From Rhizobacter sp. SG703 (GTDB lineage: Bacteria; Pseudomonadota; Gammaproteobacteria; Burkholderiales; Burkholderiaceae_C): 64,000 nucleotides of DNA. The stretch covers positions 496,001 to 560,000 of the forward strand of contig NZ_JAAZQK010000002.1 in the NCBI RefSeq assembly GCF_012275445.1, written 5' to 3'. The notes under the pieces were generated by a model. It saw only the letters and a program-made list of their open reading frames with translations, was not told where the DNA came from and did no database searches. How positions within the stretch are numbered: position 1 is the stretch's first letter; every line of letters starts with the position of its first letter. A program made the position numbers and the translations under genes. Positions 8,294 to 17,198 of the stretch are shown here, one piece after another.

Positions 8294-8713
8294 TCAGGCG
8301 GCGGTCTTGATGGCGATCTCGGCCCAGGCGCTGCGCAGGGGTTCGATCAGTTGAGCGCATTCGTCGAGGGCCGCCTCGTCGTTGTGCCGGTTGGCCTGGG
8401 TCAGGCGCAGCGCCAGGTAGGCATACAGGTCGTTCAGGCGCGCCGCCAGTTCACCGCCGTCCTTCAGGTTCAGGCCGGCCTTCAGGCCTTCGTCGACGAT
8501 GCGCACCGCGCGGCTGATCGCACGGCCCTTCTCTTCGATCTTCTTCGCGCGCATCGCGCCACGCGCCTGGGCGATGCAATCGATCAGCCCGTCGAACAGC
8601 ATCGAGATCAACTGGTGCGGCGAAGCGCCGTCGACCCCGGTGCCGACCTGCACGGCATGGTAGGCATTGCGGCCGCCGCCGAAGGGCGATGCGGAGTAGT
8701 CGGATCCGAACAT
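8294..8713 (-). CDS. fliS: Flagellin export chaperone FliS
   Basis: FliS binds the C-terminal disordered region of flagellin and keeps it unfolded for export. The 139-residue product shows the family core ASPHQLISMLFDGLIDCIAQ, then AISRAVRIVDEGLKAGLN and LNDLYAYLALRLTQAN. The ATG at 8713 is preferred over an in-frame GTG at 8743 because an AAGG site lies 8 bases upstream and because the sigma-28 -10 box at 8747-8754 would place the transcript start at or after the GTG. It heads a fliS-fliT-ycgR unit. Confidence 0.92.
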   Translation of the reverse strand: MFGSDYSASPFGGGRNAYHAVQVGTGVDGASPHQLISMLFDGLIDCIAQARGAMRAKKIEEKGRAISRAVRIVDEGLKAGLNLKDGGELAARLNDLYAYLALRLTQANRHNDEAALDECAQLIEPLRSAWAEIAIKTAA

Positions 8714-8746
8714 GTTGTAGGCCTTGTGCGTGACTGGATGCACTGT

Positions 8747-8773
8747 TTATCGGCCCGCCTCGCGCCGCCTTTA
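8747..8773 (-). promoter_or_regulatory. Sigma-28 (FliA) promoter for fliS-fliT-ycgR
   Basis: Read on the minus strand: TAAAGGCG, 11 bases, GCCGATAA. The -10 box is a perfect match to the FliA consensus and the -35 box matches its TAAAG core. It lies 34 bases before the fliS ATG. Confidence 0.82.
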
Positions 8774-8845
8774 GGCTGCGCGTAGCGGGTGAAACAGGGT
8801 CCATTTCAACCTCAAGTGTGAAGCGATGTTGCAGCCTGCCAAGCC

Positions 8846-9022
8846 CGTTCACCCTGAGCGGGGACCGAGCTTGTCGAAGGCTCGTGTCGAAGGGTTGGGC
8901 CGCAGCGCGCAGGGCTTCGACAAGCTCAGCCCGGACGGCTTGTGTGCGCAGGCTTCGACAGGCTCAGCCCGAACGGGGGGAGGGCTCAGCCCGGACGGAG
9001 GGGAGGGCTCAGCCCGGACGGA
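8846..9022. repeat. Degenerate REP-like inverted repeat cluster
   Basis: The 353 bases between fliS and the fliD stop hold the fliS promoter and this block. It contains an outward unit CTGAGCGGGGACCGAGCTTG followed by GTCGAAGG, then in opposite orientation GCTTCGACAAGCTCAGCCC, GCTTCGACAGGCTCAGCCC and two shortened CTCAGCCCGGACGG copies separated by GAGGGGAGGG. A further pair of the same repeat occurs at 46671-46736. Such palindromic units are typical extragenic repeats and may act as transcription terminators downstream of fliD. No protein-coding signal is seen here. Confidence 0.75.
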
Positions 9023-9066
9023 AGAGGTGCGCCTGAATGGAATGGCGCAAGCGCTGACGGACAAGA

Positions 9067-10482
9067 TCAGCCGGTGCTCTTGTTCCAATTGGCGATCTGC
9101 TGCGAGATGTACGTGCTGAGCGTGTTCAGCCCGGCCATCTTCGTGTCGAGCGCGGTGTACTGGGCACGCAGGCGCTTCTCGGTTGCCGTCATCCGGTCGG
9201 TGATGTCGTCCTGCCGCTCCTGGTTGTCCTTCAGCGTGCTGTTCAGCCCGGTGGTGCGGGCGGCCAGCGAGCCGTTGGTGCCCAGCACCTGGTCGCCCAG
9301 CGCACGCAGCTTCTGCGCAAAGCCGTCTTTGGACGAATCGACCGTGTCGCTGTTGGCGAACGCCTTCTTCATCTCGGTCAGGTTGCCCAGTGCGCTGGTC
9401 AGCTTGGTGTCGCTGACCTTCAGCGTGCCGTCGGTCTGCATCTCCAGTCCGATCGACGACAGCGTCGGGAATGCGCTCGACGCCGTGCCGGTCCCGGTCA
9501 GCATCGTGCGCAGCTGGCGCTGCAGCGACACCGCGGTGCTGTCGCCCTGCAGCGTGCCGGCCGTCTTGGTCGCATCGTCGTACTTGGTCTGCGTCTTCAG
9601 CAGCGAAGCCAGTCCGTTGTAGGCGGCCGTGAAGTTCGTGATCGCACTCTTGATCGAGGCGTTGTCCTGCGCGACGCTCACCTGCACGTCGGCGGTGGTG
9701 ACCTTCTGCAGGTTCATCGTCAGGCCCTGCACCACGTCGTTCAGCGTGTTGCTGGCCGAAGTGATCTTCAAGCCGTTGATCGTCGCCTCGGCGTCGGCCG
9801 CGGTCTGCGTGCGCTTCATCGGCGCGGTCTCGTCGGTCGTGTCGTAGGTGAAGGCCGACGGCCCCGCGCCGCTGGCCGTCACGCGAAAGCCGTTGTCGAC
9901 CCCGGTCGCCTTCGACGACAGCACCAGCCGTGCGCCGCTCGAGTCGGTGACGATGGAGGCGGCCACGCTGCCGCCGGCCGCATTGATCTTGTCGCGCACG
10001 TCGGCCAGCGTGTCGGTCGAGCTGATCGCGATGTTCATCGCGCTGATGGTCGCGCGGGCCTTGAAGCCCGGCTCGCCGATGTCCCAGCTGCCGGTGTCGA
10101 TGGTCAGCGAACCTTCGCCGACGACCGCACTGCTGGACGCGAAGCTGGTGCTCGCCACCGATTGCGCGGCAGCCAGTTTCTGCACGCTGACGGCATAGTT
10201 GCCGGCCGACGCGTTGGAGCCGCCCGACACGGTGACGGCCGAGGTGTCGGCCGAGGTCGCCGCCGTGGCACCCCAGGTGCCGGAGCGGGTCAGCGCGAGC
10301 GCGGCGTCGCGGAAGCTTGACACCGACGACTGGATCGATCCGTAGGCCGAGATCTTGGTCTGGACCTTCGTCGCTTCGGTCTGCAATTGCGTGACCGGCA
10401 GCTTTTCGACCGCCATCAACTTCGTGATGATCGATTCGACGTCGAGGCCGCTGCCTATCCCCGCTGATGTAACTGATGCCAT
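9067..10482 (-). CDS. fliD: Flagellar filament cap protein FliD
   Basis: A 471-residue cap protein beginning MASVTSAGIGSGLDVESIIT, the typical FliD start with the conserved GIGSGLD. The N-terminal coiled region (KLMAVEKLPVTQLQ) and the C-terminal helix region (TDRMTATEKRLRAQYTALDT, then ISQQIANWNK) correspond to the D0/D1 domains, and the middle Ala/Thr/Ser-rich part to the exposed domains. FliD caps the growing filament and folds arriving flagellin. It stands alone, with its own sigma-28 promoter upstream and a REP-like block downstream. Confidence 0.95.
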   Translation of the reverse strand: MASVTSAGIGSGLDVESIITKLMAVEKLPVTQLQTEATKVQTKISAYGSIQSSVSSFRDAALALTRSGTWGATAATSADTSAVTVSGGSNASAGNYAVSVQKLAAAQSVASTSFASSSAVVGEGSLTIDTGSWDIGEPGFKARATISAMNIAISSTDTLADVRDKINAAGGSVAASIVTDSSGARLVLSSKATGVDNGFRVTASGAGPSAFTYDTTDETAPMKRTQTAADAEATINGLKITSASNTLNDVVQGLTMNLQKVTTADVQVSVAQDNASIKSAITNFTAAYNGLASLLKTQTKYDDATKTAGTLQGDSTAVSLQRQLRTMLTGTGTASSAFPTLSSIGLEMQTDGTLKVSDTKLTSALGNLTEMKKAFANSDTVDSSKDGFAQKLRALGDQVLGTNGSLAARTTGLNSTLKDNQERQDDITDRMTATEKRLRAQYTALDTKMAGLNTLSTYISQQIANWNKSTG

Positions 10483-10582
10483 GACCGTGACCTTTCGGAA
10501 AAGTGGACGGCAAGCAGAGGAAGCCTCGCTGCCACAGTCCTAAAAGAAGATGGCCCCCCAAAAGGGGAATCCGATATCGCGT

Positions 10583-10609
10583 GTATCGGATTCACGGTCG
10601 GCAACTTGA
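10583..10609 (-). promoter_or_regulatory. Sigma-28 promoter for fliD
   Basis: On the minus strand: TCAAGTTG, 11 bases, TCCGATAC, about 100 bases before the fliD start. It shares the TCAAGT and CCGATA cores with the fliC2 and motA sites, which supports the call. Confidence 0.72.
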
Positions 10610-10663
10610 GGCCCCGGACGCGACTTTTTTCACTCTTTCGAGCCGCGCCCGGCGGGCGGGTCA

Positions 10664-11509
10664 TCAACCCTTGAGCAACTGCAGCACCTGCTGCGGAAGC
10701 TGGTTGGCCTGGGCCACCATCGCGTTGCCGGCCTGTTGCAGGATCTGCGCCCGGCTGAGCGACGCGGTTTCCGCCGCGAAGTCGGCATCCATGATGCGGC
10801 TGCGGGCGGCCGACTGGTTTTCCACCGCCGTCTGCAGGTTGGAGATCACCGAGTCGAAGCGCGACTGGCTCGCACCGTAGGTGGCGCGGGTGTCGTTGAC
10901 GAGGTCGAGCGCGTCGTCGATGAAGTCGATCGTGGAGGCCAGGTTGTCGGGAGACTGCGTGCTGTCGATGACGACCGTGGCGCCGGTGACCGCAACGATC
11001 GACGCGTCGACGGTCAGGTCGACCGTGGTGATGTTGATCGTGTCGTTGACCGTGGTGTTGGCGCCGACCTGGAAGGTCTGCGTGCCGGTGGACGCGAGGA
11101 TCGGCTGGCCGTTGAAGGTCGTGCCGCCCAGCACCCGGGTGATTTCGTCGGACAGCTGCCGGAATTCCTTGTTCAGCGAGTCCTTGTCGCTGCCGCTGTT
11201 GGTCGAGTTGCGGGCCTGGACCGTCAGCTCGCGCATCCGTTGCAGCGCGTCGCCCACCTTGGACAACGCACCTTCAGCCGTCTGCGCCATCGAGATGCCG
11301 TCATTGGCATTGCGCACGGCGACGTTCATGCCGCGCACCTGGGCATTCATGCGCTCGGCGATGGCCAGGCCGGCGGCGTCATCCTTCGCGGAATTGACGC
11401 GAAGGCCCGACGACAGGCGCTGCATCGAGACCGCGAGCGCCGATTGGGACATGTTCAGGTTTCGCTGCGCATTCAGCGAAACGATGTTCGTGTTGATGGT
11501 TTGTGGCAT
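10664..11509 (-). CDS. fliC: Flagellin 1 (short, D0/D1 only)
   Basis: A 281-residue flagellin with conserved termini ([18 protein letters not shown] at the start; [20 protein letters not shown] near the end). The central part is only about 60 residues, so the D2/D3 surface domains are almost absent. The ribosome site GAGGAG is 6 bases before the ATG at 11509. It ends in LLKG and lies next to a second flagellin that is close in sequence but differs through the middle. The centre has Ser/Thr residues (for example STGTQTFQVGANTT) that could take O-linked sugars from the transferase encoded at 13111. I found no convincing sigma-28 box in the 315 bases upstream. Confidence 0.95.
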   Translation of the reverse strand: MPQTINTNIVSLNAQRNLNMSQSALAVSMQRLSSGLRVNSAKDDAAGLAIAERMNAQVRGMNVAVRNANDGISMAQTAEGALSKVGDALQRMRELTVQARNSTNSGSDKDSLNKEFRQLSDEITRVLGGTTFNGQPILASTGTQTFQVGANTTVNDTINITTVDLTVDASIVAVTGATVVIDSTQSPDNLASTIDFIDDALDLVNDTRATYGASQSRFDSVISNLQTAVENQSAARSRIMDADFAAETASLSRAQILQQAGNAMVAQANQLPQQVLQLLKG

Positions 11510-11776
11510 GTTGCACTCCTCAAGAATCAATGACTCCCGGCGAATGCGCCGGCTCTTTCGTCTGCGGTGCGACCCGCAAGCGAACCGGCGCGACTCACCG
11601 TCGTGCACTGATCGAAAGATGTGCTCTCGCACATCGCCGCGTCAGCGTCCTCCAGTGGATCCGGACCGCGGATCCCTGGCGAGAGATCCGTGGAAGTCAT
11701 TGTTCCGAGAACTGAACCCGCGCTAAACCGCGAAATGAGGGTGTTCGACCCGCCTATTCGATTCCAGAACGAGAAA

Positions 11777-11802
11777 GCCCCGCCCGGTGTCCCGGGCGGG
11801 GC
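11777..11802 (-). terminator. Terminator downstream of fliC2
   Basis: A perfect 11-bp GC stem (GCCCCGCCCGG and its complement) with a 4-base loop lies 23 bases after the flagellin 2 stop. On the minus strand it is followed by TTTCTCG, a short T-rich tail. It separates the two flagellin genes. Within the rest of the 11510-11824 gap I see only the leader of flagellin 1. Confidence 0.75.
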
Positions 11803-11824
11803 CTTCGGAAGCGAGCCGGGGGGC

Positions 11825-12664
11825 TTACTTCAGCAGCGACAGCACTTGCTGCGGCAGCTGGTTGGCCTGCGCCACCATCGCCGTGCCGGCCTGCTGCAGG
11901 ATCTGGGCACGCGACAGGTTCGACGTTTCAGACGCGAAGTCGGCATCGGTGATGCGGCTCTTGGCGGCCGACTGGTTCTCCACCGAGGTCTGCAGGTTGG
12001 AGATCACCGAGTCGAAGCGGTTCTGCACCGCACCGTACATGGCGCGCTCGCTGTTGATCTTGTCGATCGCGTCGTCGATCTTGTCGATCGTCGAAGCGAT
12101 GTTGTCGGCGGATTGCGTGCTGTCGATCTTGGCGCCGGTGGCGTCGGTGATGCTGGCATCGGCCGTCATGTCGGTCGTCGTCACCACGATCGTGTCGTTG
12201 GTGGTGGTGTTGGCGCCGATCTGGAAGGTCTTCGCGCCGGCGCTGGCACCGATGATGGTGATGCCGTTGAAGGTGGTGCCGCCCAGCACGCGGGTGATTT
12301 CCGACGACAGCTGCTGGAATTCCTTGTCCAGCGAATCCTTGTCGCTGTCGCCGTTGGTGCCGTTGCGGGCCTGCACGGCGAGTTCACGCATGCGTTGCAG
12401 CGAGTCGCCGACCTTGCCCAGCGCGCCTTCAGCGGTCTGCGACAGCGAGATGCCGTCGTTGGCATTGCGGATCGCGACGTTCATGCCGCGGACCTGGGCG
12501 CCCATGCGCTCCGAGATCGAGAGGCCGGCGGCGTCGTCCTTGGCGCTGTTGACGCGCAGGCCGGAAGACAGGCGCTGCATCGAGATCGACAGCTGGTTCT
12601 GGGTGCTCGACAGGTTGCGTTGAGCGTTCAGCGAAGTAACGTTGGTATTGACTGACATGACCAT
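11825..12664 (-). CDS. fliC: Flagellin 2 (short, D0/D1 only)
   Basis: A 279-residue flagellin, again with D0/D1 termini and almost no variable centre. [18 protein letters not shown] opens it and [10 protein letters not shown] closes it. The ATG at 12664 is chosen over the one at 12658 because GGAG sits 8 bases ahead of it. It is similar to flagellin 1 throughout the conserved helices and differs mainly in residues 130-190. A sigma-28 promoter and a terminator frame it as a single-gene unit. It may be the major filament subunit, given the better promoter; that is inference. Confidence 0.95.
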   Translation of the reverse strand: MVMSVNTNVTSLNAQRNLSSTQNQLSISMQRLSSGLRVNSAKDDAAGLSISERMGAQVRGMNVAIRNANDGISLSQTAEGALGKVGDSLQRMRELAVQARNGTNGDSDKDSLDKEFQQLSSEITRVLGGTTFNGITIIGASAGAKTFQIGANTTTNDTIVVTTTDMTADASITDATGAKIDSTQSADNIASTIDKIDDAIDKINSERAMYGAVQNRFDSVISNLQTSVENQSAAKSRITDADFASETSNLSRAQILQQAGTAMVAQANQLPQQVLSLLK

Positions 12665-12849
12665 TTGAAAATCTCCAATAACGGTTGAACTGAGACCCGG
12701 CATGAGCGCCGGCATTGCCTCGGCAGATGGGTGTCTACCGTGATCCTCTCTGCCTAAACGACCGCGCGTCCCTGGGGTTGCGCGGCTTGCTGCGCCCGGC
12801 CCTCTTGGCTCCGGACCCCGGCGCCGTAGTTGCGTCGCCGATGGAGGCT

Positions 12850-12877
12850 TTATCGGACCGCCACTTTCGAGACTTGA
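12850..12877 (-). promoter_or_regulatory. Sigma-28 promoter for fliC2
   Basis: On the minus strand: TCAAGTCT, 12 bases, TCCGATAA, giving a leader of about 175 bases. The whole gap 12665-13110 (446 bases) holds this promoter, the fliC2 leader and the upstream region of the O-GlcNAc-transferase-like gene; I see no further gene in it. Confidence 0.75.
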
Positions 12878-13110
12878 GACCCGGCCTCCAAAATTTCGAC
12901 GGGATCCCTCGAACAGAGGGGTGAGAACCCGGCTTCTATCTGCACTTGCGGCCGGAACTTGAGGGGTCGAACGGACGTTTCGAGATGTGTCGCGCGCCCC
13001 GCAAGCGCAGAACTGGCGGGCGTCTGCCGCCCTTCTCCGCAAGACCGGCGCGAGGCGGATTCCTAGAATTTCCGCATCCTTCCACGGGGCGTGCCACGCG
13101 CGCCATCACG

Positions 13111-15087
13111 ATGCAGACCAAGCCCCACAAGCCCTCGAAGCCACGCGCCGCCCCGGTGCCGCCGTTCATGCGCAACGCGAAGCACGACTGGGAAGAAGGC
13201 CTGGCGCTTGCGAAGGCCGGCGAGTGGACGCGTGCCGAGCGCGCCTTCCAGCGCGCCGCCGAGCGCGAGCCGCAAGACCATGTCTACCTGGTGAACCTGG
13301 CGCGCGCGCAGTTGCAGAACGGCACGCTGGACAAGGCCCTGCAGACGGCCCGCGCCGCGCTCGACATGAAGCCGGACGATCCGGTGGCCCGGCTGCTCGC
13401 CGCCGAATGCCTGGGGGCGCAGCACCGCGATGCCGAGGCGGCCCTGTGCCTGCAGCAGCAGCCCGAGCAGACGCCGCGCACCACCGAGTACTACCAGGCG
13501 CTCGGCATGGCGCTCTTCAATTCGAACCAGCACCAGGCCGCCATCGGCGCGCTGTTCCAGGCGCTCGCGGGCAACATCGACCATGCGCTGTCGCACTTCC
13601 GGCTCGGGCTGGCGTTCAACTCGCTGGGCATGAAGGCCGAGGCCACCGAATGCCTGCGCACCTCGCTCGTGCTCGGCCTGGGCCCGGGCGACCTGGCTGC
13701 GCAAAGCGTGCTGACCTTCATCGAGCGCGAGCTGTGCCGCTGGGACCATGCACGGGAGGACCTCGCGGCCCTGGAGCGCATGGCCGCATCGCTGCCGAAC
13801 GACGCGGTGCGCTGGGCCGCCGTGTTCGCGCAGGTCACGCTGACCGCCGACCCGCAGGCCCAGCTGCGCGTCGCCCGCTCCTGCTGGCGTTTCCACACCC
13901 GCGCGATCAAGCCGTTCGCGCCGGTCGCGCCGCGCCCGCTGCCCGAGCGGTTGCGCGTCGGCTTCGTCTCGGCCGACTTCCACCACCATGCCACCGCGAT
14001 CCTGATGGCCGAGGTGTTCGAGAAGCTCGACCGAGGCCAGTTCGACATCACGCTGTACTCGCACGGCCCGGAAGACGGCAGCGACATGCGCCAGCGCCTG
14101 CGCCGCGCGGCCGACCGCTTCGAAGACGTCAGCAAGCGCAGCGACCTCGAAGTGGCGCAGCAGATCCGCAACGATCGGATCGACGTGCTGGTCGACCTGA
14201 AGGGCCACACCCGCGATGGCCGGCTGAAGATCTTCGGCCACCGCCCTGCCCCGGTGCAGGCCACCTTCCTCGGCTTCCCCGGCACCACCGGCGCCGACGC
14301 GATCGACTATTTCATCGGCGACCCCATCGTCTCGCCGCTCGAACATGCCGCGCACTACAGCGAGAAGCTGGCGCTGATGCCCGGCTGCTACCAGCCGAAC
14401 GACCGCCAGCGGCCGCTGCCCGGCCCGTACACCCGCGCCCAGGCCGGCCTGCCGGAGGACGCCTTGGTGCTGTGCGGCTTCAACCAACCGTTCAAGCTGT
14501 CGCCCGAGGTGTTCGACGTCTGGTGCCGGCTGCTGCACCAGGTTCCGGATTCGGTGCTGTGGCTGCTGCAGTGGAACGAGCATGCGCCGGCCCTGCTGCG
14601 GGCCGAGGCCGAGGCGCGCGGCATCGACCCGCAGCGCCTGGTGTTCGGCCCGAAGGTCGGGCTGCGCGAACACCTGAGCCGCCTCGCGCTGGCCGACCTG
14701 TTCATCGATGCCTGGCCCTGCAATGGCCACACCACCGCCAGCGACGCGCTGTGGGCCGGCGTGCCGGTCGTCACCTACGCCGGCCAGGCCTTCGCATCGC
14801 GCGTGGCCGCCAGCCTGCTCGACGCCGTCGGCCTGCCGCAACTGGCCTGCAGCACGCTGGCCGACTACGAAGCCCGCATCGTCGACCTTGCCGGCGACGC
14901 CGCCGCACGGCAGGCCCTGCGCGACCACCTGGTGGCCGCCCGCGACAGCGCAGCGCTGTTCGACAGCGACACCTGGACCCGCGACTTCGGTCGCCTGCTG
15001 CGCGCCATGGCCGAACGCTGGTCGCAAGGCAAGCCGGCCCGGCACATCGTGCTGGCCAGCGAACACCTCGAAGGAGCCACCGCATGA
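13111..15087 (+). CDS. TPR / O-GlcNAc-transferase-like glycosyltransferase (flagellin modification candidate)
   Basis: The 658-residue product has TPR repeats (about 20-210: EEGLALAKAGEWTRAERAFQ, then ALGMALFNSNQHQAAIGALF) joined to a GT41 (SPINDLY/OGT) catalytic region. Landmarks are RVGFVSADFHHHATAILM, GFNQPFKLSPEVFDVW with the lysine that contacts UDP, and DAWPCNGHTTASDALWAGVP followed by ASRVAASLL. These enzymes transfer N-acetylglucosamine to Ser/Thr hydroxyls of proteins in the cytoplasm. Position between fliC and flhDC points to flagellin as acceptor, as reported for some Burkholderia. The ATG of the next gene overlaps its stop by four bases. An internal ATG at 13168 is a second possible start. 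Confidence 0.85.
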   Translation: MQTKPHKPSKPRAAPVPPFMRNAKHDWEEGLALAKAGEWTRAERAFQRAAEREPQDHVYLVNLARAQLQNGTLDKALQTARAALDMKPDDPVARLLAAECLGAQHRDAEAALCLQQQPEQTPRTTEYYQALGMALFNSNQHQAAIGALFQALAGNIDHALSHFRLGLAFNSLGMKAEATECLRTSLVLGLGPGDLAAQSVLTFIERELCRWDHAREDLAALERMAASLPNDAVRWAAVFAQVTLTADPQAQLRVARSCWRFHTRAIKPFAPVAPRPLPERLRVGFVSADFHHHATAILMAEVFEKLDRGQFDITLYSHGPEDGSDMRQRLRRAADRFEDVSKRSDLEVAQQIRNDRIDVLVDLKGHTRDGRLKIFGHRPAPVQATFLGFPGTTGADAIDYFIGDPIVSPLEHAAHYSEKLALMPGCYQPNDRQRPLPGPYTRAQAGLPEDALVLCGFNQPFKLSPEVFDVWCRLLHQVPDSVLWLLQWNEHAPALLRAEAEARGIDPQRLVFGPKVGLREHLSRLALADLFIDAWPCNGHTTASDALWAGVPVVTYAGQAFASRVAASLLDAVGLPQLACSTLADYEARIVDLAGDAAARQALRDHLVAARDSAALFDSDTWTRDFGRLLRAMAERWSQGKPARHIVLASEHLEGATA

Positions 15088-16586
15088 ACGGCCTGCCCGC
15101 CATCCACCTGTGCATCGTCCAGCCCGGGGGCTACGTGCATTCGCTCGGCTTCCTGGACCAGGCGCGCTACTTCCGCCACCAGTTCCGCCGCATGGGCGCC
15201 GAGGTGAGCCTCGCGAAGAACCGGCTGCGCCATGACGCGGTCAACTTCGTGTTCGGAGCGCACCTCGGCTTCGACGCCGCGCTGCGCGAGCGCCACACCT
15301 GCGTGTTCGTGAACCTGGAACAACTGGGCCGCGGCGGCGCGCCGGTCGGCGACGACTACCTGAAGCTGCTGGCCGGCTCGGCGGTCGTCGAGTACGACGC
15401 CGACAACATCGCCGCCTACACCGCCCACGCCGACGACGTGCCGGTGTTCCCGCTGCTGTTCGCCCCGTACCTGAAGCCGGCGCAGCCCATGCCGCTGGAA
15501 GAGCGCCCGATCGACCTGCTGTTCATCGGCAGCATGAACCCGCGCCGGCTCGACATGCTCAAGCGCATCGAGGCCACCGGCCGGCGCGTCGCGAAGTTCG
15601 ACCACCCGCTGTACGGGCCCGAGCGCGACCAGGTGATCCTGCAGGCCAAGGCCGTCGTGAACCTGCACTTCTACCCGACCAGCCGTTTCGAGCAGGCGCG
15701 CGTGTCGCACTGCCTGTCGCTGGGCACGCCGGTGCTGTCGGAACGCCGGGCGCAGACCCGCCCGCACGAGGCCTTCGAGGACTGCGTGAGCTGGTTCGAC
15801 GAGTCCAGCCTGGAGGCGGTGTTCGGGCAGCATGTCGGCACGCCGGCGTTCTACGAGCAGGCGCGCGCGCAACTGCAGCGCTTCGAGGCGGCCGAGCCGA
15901 TCGAGGCCTATGCCGACATCCTCGCGTTCGCCGCCGGCTATGCGCGCGTGCACCAGGAGCGCCGGCCGCAGACGCCGTGGCAGCCGTCGCGCATCAACCT
16001 CGGCTCGGGCAAGGATTACAAGCCGGGCTGGCTGAACGTCGACATCCTCGAGCGCGCGCAGCCCGACCTGGTGCTCGACCTCGGCCAGCCGGTGCAGTGG
16101 CCGCACCGCGCGAGTTCGTCGTACGGCGGCGAGATGCAGCTGGACGCCGGCAGCATCGACACCATCTTCGCGAACAACGTGCTCGAGCACGTGCCCGACC
16201 TGCCGATGCTGATGGGCAACTGCCTCGCGCTGCTGAAGACCGGCGGCCAGTTCATCATCGAGGTGCCGTACGAGCACGCCGCAACCGCCTGGCAGGACCC
16301 GACCCACCTGCGCGCGCTGAACGAGAAGTCGTGGCTCTACTACACCGACTGGTTCTGGTACCTCGGCTGGTTCGAGCACCGCTTCCAGCTGGCGCAGTTC
16401 CACTACCTCGACGACGCGCTGCGTGAATGCCCGAAGGAGCGCGCCGCCTTCATGCGGGTCGTGCTGGCCAAGGTCGAAACCTCGCTGCGCGAGCGCACCA
16501 CCGCGCGGGTGATGCGGGCCGATTTCGCGCTGCCGGACGACATGTCCGACAGCTATGCGGAGGATCTGGCAGCCATCTCGGCCTGA
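15084..16586 (+). CDS. Glycosyltransferase fused to SAM methyltransferase
   Basis: A 500-residue bifunctional protein. Residues 1-290 look like a GT-B style glycosyltransferase: LLFIGSMNPRRLDML, then LQAKAVVNLHFYPTSRFEQA and LSLGTPVLSERR, the usual donor-binding C-terminal half. Residues 305-500 form a class I methyltransferase beginning INLGSGKDYKPGWLNVDI (motif I) with FANNVLEHVPD as motif IV. Overlapping the transferase gene by ATGA, it probably extends and caps the first sugar, and methylation would make the glycan more hydrophobic. The acceptor and sugar are unknown. A strong terminator follows. Confidence 0.75.
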   Translation: MNGLPAIHLCIVQPGGYVHSLGFLDQARYFRHQFRRMGAEVSLAKNRLRHDAVNFVFGAHLGFDAALRERHTCVFVNLEQLGRGGAPVGDDYLKLLAGSAVVEYDADNIAAYTAHADDVPVFPLLFAPYLKPAQPMPLEERPIDLLFIGSMNPRRLDMLKRIEATGRRVAKFDHPLYGPERDQVILQAKAVVNLHFYPTSRFEQARVSHCLSLGTPVLSERRAQTRPHEAFEDCVSWFDESSLEAVFGQHVGTPAFYEQARAQLQRFEAAEPIEAYADILAFAAGYARVHQERRPQTPWQPSRINLGSGKDYKPGWLNVDILERAQPDLVLDLGQPVQWPHRASSSYGGEMQLDAGSIDTIFANNVLEHVPDLPMLMGNCLALLKTGGQFIIEVPYEHAATAWQDPTHLRALNEKSWLYYTDWFWYLGWFEHRFQLAQFHYLDDALRECPKERAAFMRVVLAKVETSLRERTTARVMRADFALPDDMSDSYAEDLAAISA

Positions 16587-16609
16587 AAGACCCCTCCAGG
16601 GATGGAAAA

Positions 16610-16633
16610 GACCGCCTCGGCGGTCTTTTTTTT
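16610..16633 (+). terminator. Intrinsic terminator of the glycosylation operon
   Basis: A 7-bp stem GACCGCC / GGCGGTC with a 2-base TC loop, immediately followed by eight T residues. It lies 24 bases after the stop of the fusion gene and insulates it from flhDC. Confidence 0.9.
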
Positions 16634-16830
16634 GTTCTGCGACAAGCACTTGCGCTCGCGCATCAGCTTCCCTGGCAGGCGTGTAGGAATTTGCCTGACA
16701 AGGGTGATGGAAGAAGCTGGACTCAAGCCACAGAACTGACCTGATGTTTGGGTCCAGATCGCTTCTTCACAATCCGTTCCACGTTGAGACAAGTCGCAAG
16801 CAAACCGCAACACACACCAAGGAACGAGAC

Positions 16831-17154
16831 ATGAACGCCGACCAAATCCTGACCGAGATCCGTGAAGCCAACCTGTCGTACCTGATGCTGGCGCAGAGCC
16901 TGATCCGCAGCGACCGCGAGCAAGCCCTGTACCGCCTGGGCATCAGCGACGAAAGCGCCTCGCTGATCGGCCTGCTGACCCCGGCCCAGATGATGAAGGT
17001 GGCGGCGAGCAACACGCTGCTGTGCCGCTTCCGCATGGACGACGACCTGGTCTGGGGCCTGCTGACCAACCATGGCAAGACCGCGTCGAACGACACGACG
17101 AGCCGCCTGCACGCCAGCATCCTGATGGCCGGCCGCCACCACGAAGCCGCCTGA
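16831..17154 (+). CDS. flhD: Flagellar master regulator subunit FlhD
   Basis: FlhD forms a hetero-hexamer with FlhC that activates class 2 flagellar promoters. The 107-residue protein has the family pattern ILTEIREANLSYLMLAQSLI and the conserved Cys65 (NTLLCRF) that makes the inter-subunit disulfide in E. coli. The ATG at 16831 is supported by AAGGAACGAG upstream. flhC starts 44 bases after its stop. The 197-base leader between the terminator and the ATG probably holds the class 1 promoter, which I cannot pinpoint. Confidence 0.95.
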   Translation: MNADQILTEIREANLSYLMLAQSLIRSDREQALYRLGISDESASLIGLLTPAQMMKVAASNTLLCRFRMDDDLVWGLLTNHGKTASNDTTSRLHASILMAGRHHEAA

Positions 17155-17198
17155 CGCCAGCGACCGCCGCGACCACACCAAGAATCAAGGAGAGAGAC

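Noticed and set aside
8714-8743. GTG at 8743 as the fliS start.
   Set aside because: It lies within the expected transcript start zone of the sigma-28 promoter at 8747-8773 and has no ribosome site.
8846-9022. A CRISPR-like array in the repeat cluster.
   Set aside because: Units differ in length and orientation, spacing is irregular and no cas gene is near.
10611-10663. A terminator for flagellin 1 near 10620-10660.
   Set aside because: A small GC palindrome (CGCCCGCCGGGCG) is present, but the T-run lies on the opposite strand for this gene's direction.
12987-15083. Treating the long frame that starts at 12987 as one fused giant glycosyltransferase.
   Set aside because: Its first 700 codons are out of frame with the real OGT-like gene; the true second gene starts at 15084 with an ATGA overlap.
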